DNA of 37,926 nucleotides, taken from positions 1-37,926 of the forward strand of contig JAUZRG010000204.1 of assembly GCA_030950585.1 (NCBI GenBank), written 5' to 3'. The position numbers and the translations under genes were made by a program. A model generated the notes under the pieces. It made no database searches. It had not been told where the DNA came from and saw nothing but the letters and a program-made list of their open reading frames with translations. This document shows positions 35,501 to 37,926 of the stretch, one piece after another. How positions within the stretch are numbered: the stretch's first letter is position 1; every line of letters starts with the position of its first letter. The stretch comes from Mariprofundaceae bacterium. GTDB taxonomy: Bacteria > Pseudomonadota > Zetaproteobacteria > Mariprofundales > Mariprofundaceae.

Positions 35501-37074
35501 ACCACAGCCTCTTGCTGAGCCTGTAAACCTAAGTTTTGTACACACACCACCAACTCACCCAACAACAAAGGACGCAGTGAGAAGAAATGACACTCAAGCC
35601 ATTTTTGATGCAGTACTTGCACTTGAGTGCGTCTATCTTGCACCAGCTTTTCACATGACTGCATATCACCCAAAAACTGTTCTGGTTCAAAATAATGTTG
35701 ATATACCAACGGCATGCGGTTTAACTGTTCAAAACTTTGCGGAATATCGAGATTACGGGACTCTTTCATCATCAAGTCACGCACACGATCTTTCCAAAAA
35801 TAGACACAGTTTTGCACAGCGGCATGTAACAATGAGACCTCTGGCATCTCACCAGAGCAACTCATCAACAAAATCTGCCGAGATTCAACACTATCATCAT
35901 GGTGATGGGCATGAACCGTCACACCGAAGCCTTGGATACACACCAACATACTTTTCAAAACATTTGGTCCATATCGCCCCGTTTCCAAAGCAAGTAATAA
36001 AAACCAAATATCACCGCCAAAAGCAGGTCTGAAACAACTCAAATGTAATTTAGCAGCATCTGTCATGCGTACAATTTTTTCTAAGGAGGTTAATAACTCA
36101 CGCACATTCACCGTCAATAAAAAGGGCTTGGGTAAACGATCAAATAGAATACGTACTTCTCTTCGATAAAAAGCCGAAAGACGAAACGATGAATGCATGT
36201 GAATTTTCTGCCAAATGTCGGACAGACGCGGTAAGTTATGAGCATTCACATGACGCGCACTGCGCGTAAAACGACCCAACAAGATAAGCTGGTGCAATAA
36301 GCCATCTTCACGCCAAGTTGCCCGCACGACTTCATAGCCCCATAAGCTATATAAATGTGTCTGTGCGCATGTCAGGTGTAACCAGCTTAAACCAAGTTCC
36401 TCGCTCTCAGCAAGGCCTTCAACTTCTTCCAGTAAACCAGGGGCGATATGATTCAGAGCTGTGCGATGATTCAATAAACCAAGTGACTTCCAGTGGCTTG
36501 AAATACCAATAAAAACATATTGATCTTCGCTCATCCAACGCAACAATTCGGCATCTTGTGCCGTCTCTTTTTCTAATTTTTGCGCGACCACATCCACGAG
36601 TGTTTTCATTTGATCAAAATCTTGCACCGAGACGTGTACAGCTTGTAGAATAGCTTGAAAATCATTGAGAAAACGATGAATATCTTCAACCACAGAAACC
36701 GATAAATGAATCGTGATTAACATCAAATTATTTTCAACATGTTGCGTCGGGTTTTGAATCTCCAACGCACAAGAATTTTCATGACAATCCATCGACATCA
36801 CCATGGTTTGCAATGACAATGGGCGTATTTCATGACAAGATAAATAACGTCGAATCGCATCTAAGTAAAAAGCCTGATCTGGACAGCGAATCGCAATCAC
36901 ATGTCGATGATATTGATGATTGCTGACTCGTCGATGGTTAAAACAAACCACATCTTCTTGGCTCAACAAGGCTGCCCCTTGCTGAACAAGAATCGCAAAA
37001 AGGCGTGGAGACCAAGGTTCCTCTTGCGTTGTATTCTTTAATAACTGGATGAGTTGTGATCGTAGTGGGCGCAT
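32581..37074 (-). CDS. Large NAD-specific glutamate dehydrogenase
   Basis: 1497 residues, the size of the 160-180 kDa bacterial GDH group. It converts glutamate to 2-oxoglutarate with NAD, usually in the catabolic direction. A long N-terminal regulatory part (about 1-690) with ACT-like regions precedes the catalytic core: HLRGGAVARGGIRYSDRAAD, VPTGAKGGFIVRGHPDAAFV with the catalytic Lys, GIGDMGGDVFGNG of the NAD domain, and CEGGNLGFSQQARLEYS followed by DAIDNSAGVDMSDHEVNIKI. A helical C-terminal part follows to the stop. It is encoded just upstream of atpI in the same direction. The Shine-Dalgarno before the ATG at 37074 is weak. No truncation is seen. Confidence 0.95.
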   Translation of the reverse strand: MRPLRSQLIQLLKNTTQEEPWSPRLFAILVQQGAALLSQEDVVCFNHRRVSNHQYHRHVIAIRCPDQAFYLDAIRRYLSCHEIRPLSLQTMVMSMDCHENSCALEIQNPTQHVENNLMLITIHLSVSVVEDIHRFLNDFQAILQAVHVSVQDFDQMKTLVDVVAQKLEKETAQDAELLRWMSEDQYVFIGISSHWKSLGLLNHRTALNHIAPGLLEEVEGLAESEELGLSWLHLTCAQTHLYSLWGYEVVRATWREDGLLHQLILLGRFTRSARHVNAHNLPRLSDIWQKIHMHSSFRLSAFYRREVRILFDRLPKPFLLTVNVRELLTSLEKIVRMTDAAKLHLSCFRPAFGGDIWFLLLALETGRYGPNVLKSMLVCIQGFGVTVHAHHHDDSVESRQILLMSCSGEMPEVSLLHAAVQNCVYFWKDRVRDLMMKESRNLDIPQSFEQLNRMPLVYQHYFEPEQFLGDMQSCEKLVQDRRTQVQVLHQKWLECHFFSLRPLLLGELVVCVQNLGLQAQQEAVVDFEYQGNQIYLSSIRVLTDKTCTVGAEDLLRVKKALQCVINQDEDNDLLNALVVSARMSIDEVAALICLRNHLIQLVESAAPLGLTHIMLAYPRASAALFQVFKMTHQAHKPSLLEAVSRFEDELMHIGQLSEDRWFRALLELAQASVRTNVFIRQCGEPIAIKVNTQQLSFAPQPKPYREIFVHGVHLEGVHLRGGAVARGGIRYSDRAADFRTEVLELMATQVLKNGVIVPTGAKGGFIVRGHPDAAFVKEQYCLFIRTLLSLTDLSVDQVSNTTQMYIPPEDANDAYLVVAADKGTASFSDAANAESLRKNFWLGDAFASGGSHGYDHKAYGITARGAWVCAQHLCARLQILPSEPLGVVGIGDMGGDVFGNGLLCQSPLRLFAAFNHKHIFLDPNPDIQGSRQERQRLFDAVVGWDQYDTACISQGGGVFLRSAKAIPLSLEVQQSLAIDDAEVMTGEALIQAILCAKVDVLFNGGIGTYVKASDQSHESVHDPVNNSVRVNGSDLRCRLVCEGGNLGFSQQARLEYSQHGGLMSSDAIDNSAGVDMSDHEVNIKILIDQDPLEEAQRDLVLHQVGEDVVQLCLDDNQAQSKLLSLAELDVKINLSSVQQLRATLLKEKRLDMRVDACIAQDDKMKLRPQLAVLMGHEKNRLYHDLCLSHFDEKHCFYPALLHSYFPSYLQENYASNIVKHALATQIVATQAVNKVLNECGLCSVHELQRFTSCRVDEAVWALLLAHQLLDMAVLQTRIWQEVRNLDVALLLQRQCQQWLLTFARHLLSCSLSQKLCASTIQKQRDFLRAYRYSRSMVDVNNKCSSLLMNLLGEASLSGLETETVKHFQCISQLIQSAVPLSLSLQKGETLPAWLRINHACLKVLPFETLEKALFSKDWSDTDAHTLRCNWLQRLNVLRRKAVQALQAVESDDFMIVAQERWSQHPYWQQVAAIDDEPMPQMHLILMLGYFEQLIQES

Positions 37075-37092
37075 GGCCTGAGCATAAACAGA

Positions 37093-37344
37093 CTATCCCT
37101 GAGTCACAAGCTCTAAAGGTGAATCAAATAAACAACTTGCCACCTCACTCATATTGTCTGCACTATCAACCGCTTGAACTGAAAATCCTTCAACAGCATA
37201 GGTGGGTAAACTACCATGCCACTGCCAATTGCCTTTTTTATCAACAGCGATATAGGCCAGCATCTCTTGATCCATACTGATATAAATATGACTAAATGCC
37301 TCGGCATGGCCAGAAAGTTGAACGCGATCTCCTTCTTGAGTATC
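37093..37344 (-). pseudogene. C-terminal fragment of an Ig-like repeat protein
   Basis: The frame VQLSGHAEAFSHIYISMDQE, then AYIAVDKKGNWQWHGSLP and VQAVDSADNMSEVAS, has the pattern of Ig-like beta-sandwich modules in exported or LysM-type proteins. It is open back to an in-frame TAA at 37345-37347, with ATG at 37275 as the only start inside it (60 residues). The beta-sandwich begins before this ATG, so the piece looks like the end of a longer gene cut by that stop (VTWFK precedes the stop in the same frame). It ends 18 bp before the GDH start. A functional 60-residue protein cannot be excluded. Confidence 0.5.
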
Positions 37345-37773
37345 TTATTTAAACCATGTTACCTGAGTTTTTTTAGGACTCATCGTATCTAGAGCTTAGC
37401 CGAAAAGGTACATAGAGCTTACTCGGCTCAAGAAATTCACCTTCCAAATTTAGCCGCATTTCTTTTTCGTGGCATAACTTGTGATAAAACCATCACTATT
37501 AGCTCAGTTTTCAATGAAGAAACAGGCTCTTATTTGCCTTGAGCGTCATCAAGACGGTTCTCTCCTGTCTAGTCACGGAAGACATCACCTTGCTTTAGGC
37601 AGCTTGTTGCAGGCGCTGTCGAATTTTGACCATTCGGGCGAAGTTGTAATCCATCACTTTTTCCGTCATTTCCTGACGAACGTTTTCAAGATCCCTTCGA
37701 ACATTGCGCCCAAAATTGTAGCAGAATTTCACACAGAACATCAATGACTCAACCTAGGCTGTCGAAATCTACC
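37345..37773. other. Low-coding, eroded stretch
   Basis: About 430 bp without a convincing gene. The minus strand has a 48-residue frame at 37595-37741 (basic, helical: NFGRNVRRDLENVRQ; NFARMVKIRQRLQQAA) that could be the end of a transposase, but no family motif proves it. A 28-residue frame lies at 37373-37459. The plus-strand frame at 37481-37747 lacks a ribosome site. I read the stretch as remains of former genes. Confidence 0.4.
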
Positions 37774-37926
37774 TTATTCGCCCACATTTAAAGATCCCAT
37801 CTTTTGGCTATAAAACTCAGTTCTTTTTCTTCGTATAGTATAAGGTATATTTTCTTCATCCCACGCTTGCAAGTCATGATGGCGGACTAATGACAATGAT
37901 TGCTGAAAACTGCTTTCACTCCTTTT
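37774..37926 (-). CDS. 3' end of an unknown gene leaving the window
   Basis: On the minus strand a frame open from the window edge ends at the TAA at 37774-37776. It encodes about 50 residues of mixed charge (QQSLSLVRHHDLQAWDEENI, RRKRTEFYSQKMG) with plausible composition for a cytoplasmic or DNA-related protein. No family is recognised. The N-terminal part lies outside the window, so neither length nor function can be stated. It could be a true C-terminus or more of the eroded material to its left. Confidence 0.4.
   Translation of the reverse strand, partial: KRSESSFQQSLSLVRHHDLQAWDEENIPYTIRRKRTEFYSQKMGSLNVGE

Noticed and set aside
32629-37280. Numerous plus-strand frames opposite the GDH gene
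   Set aside because: The minus strand encodes one continuous, well-conserved 1497-residue protein, so these are shadows.

Overview
The window reads as a chromosomal segment of a Gram-negative bacterium, most likely a proteobacterium of modest GC. The signs are outer-membrane and periplasmic machinery (a CusCBA tripartite pump, an OmpA-type lipoprotein, a DUF3187-like beta-barrel), a complete F-type ATP synthase operon (atpIBEFHAGDC), GatCAB amidotransferase and a very large NAD-glutamate dehydrogenase. A zetaproteobacterial or gammaproteobacterial host would fit, but the sequence alone does not settle it.

Left region (1-9,060): a decayed IS630-type transposase remnant, then a leftward copper/silver efflux cluster. 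In transcription order it holds a small Cys-pair membrane-anchored protein, CusC, CusB (with an 11-unit Met/Asp repeat tail), CusA, a tiny lipoprotein, a His/Met-rich periplasmic protein, a His-rich four-helix membrane protein and, unexpectedly, a second ATP synthase epsilon subunit (AtpC paralogue) carrying a Cys/His insertion. The usual atpC lies 25 kb away in the atp operon, so this solitary copy is the most unusual item in the window.

Middle-left (9,060-13,650): an OmpA-like lipoprotein operon, a broken ABC ATPase, a DUF3187-like outer-membrane protein diverging from a SCO1-like copper chaperone, a doubtful small membrane-anchored ORF, and a small secreted protein gene split by one frameshift.

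NAD salvage island (13,689-16,850): a leftward cluster of a Nudix-type regulator (NrtR-like), nicotinamide phosphoribosyltransferase (NadV) and a bifunctional NMN adenylyltransferase/Nudix protein. A 164-bp inverted-repeat element sits between nadV and the adenylyltransferase gene and supplies the last 13 codons of the latter. Two similar 17-bp palindromes lie just upstream of the cluster and are candidate NrtR operators.

Middle-right (16,900-25,500): a secreted GH26-like hydrolase with two CBM2-like C-terminal domains, a small lipoprotein and a conserved hypothetical gene, the gatCAB operon, an endonuclease/exonuclease/phosphatase-family gene lacking a normal start codon, a YefM-YoeB-type toxin-antitoxin pair, a truncated EamA transporter, and a four-helix membrane protein of unknown role.

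Right region (25,630-37,926): the leftward atp operon, closed by a bidirectional terminator and preceded by the NAD-GDH gene in the same direction. The right edge holds eroded coding material and a gene fragment leaving the window. No rRNA, tRNA or CRISPR array was seen. The gene-decay sites (IS630 remnant, ABC ATPase, secreted protein) are all in accessory positions, while the housekeeping genes are intact.
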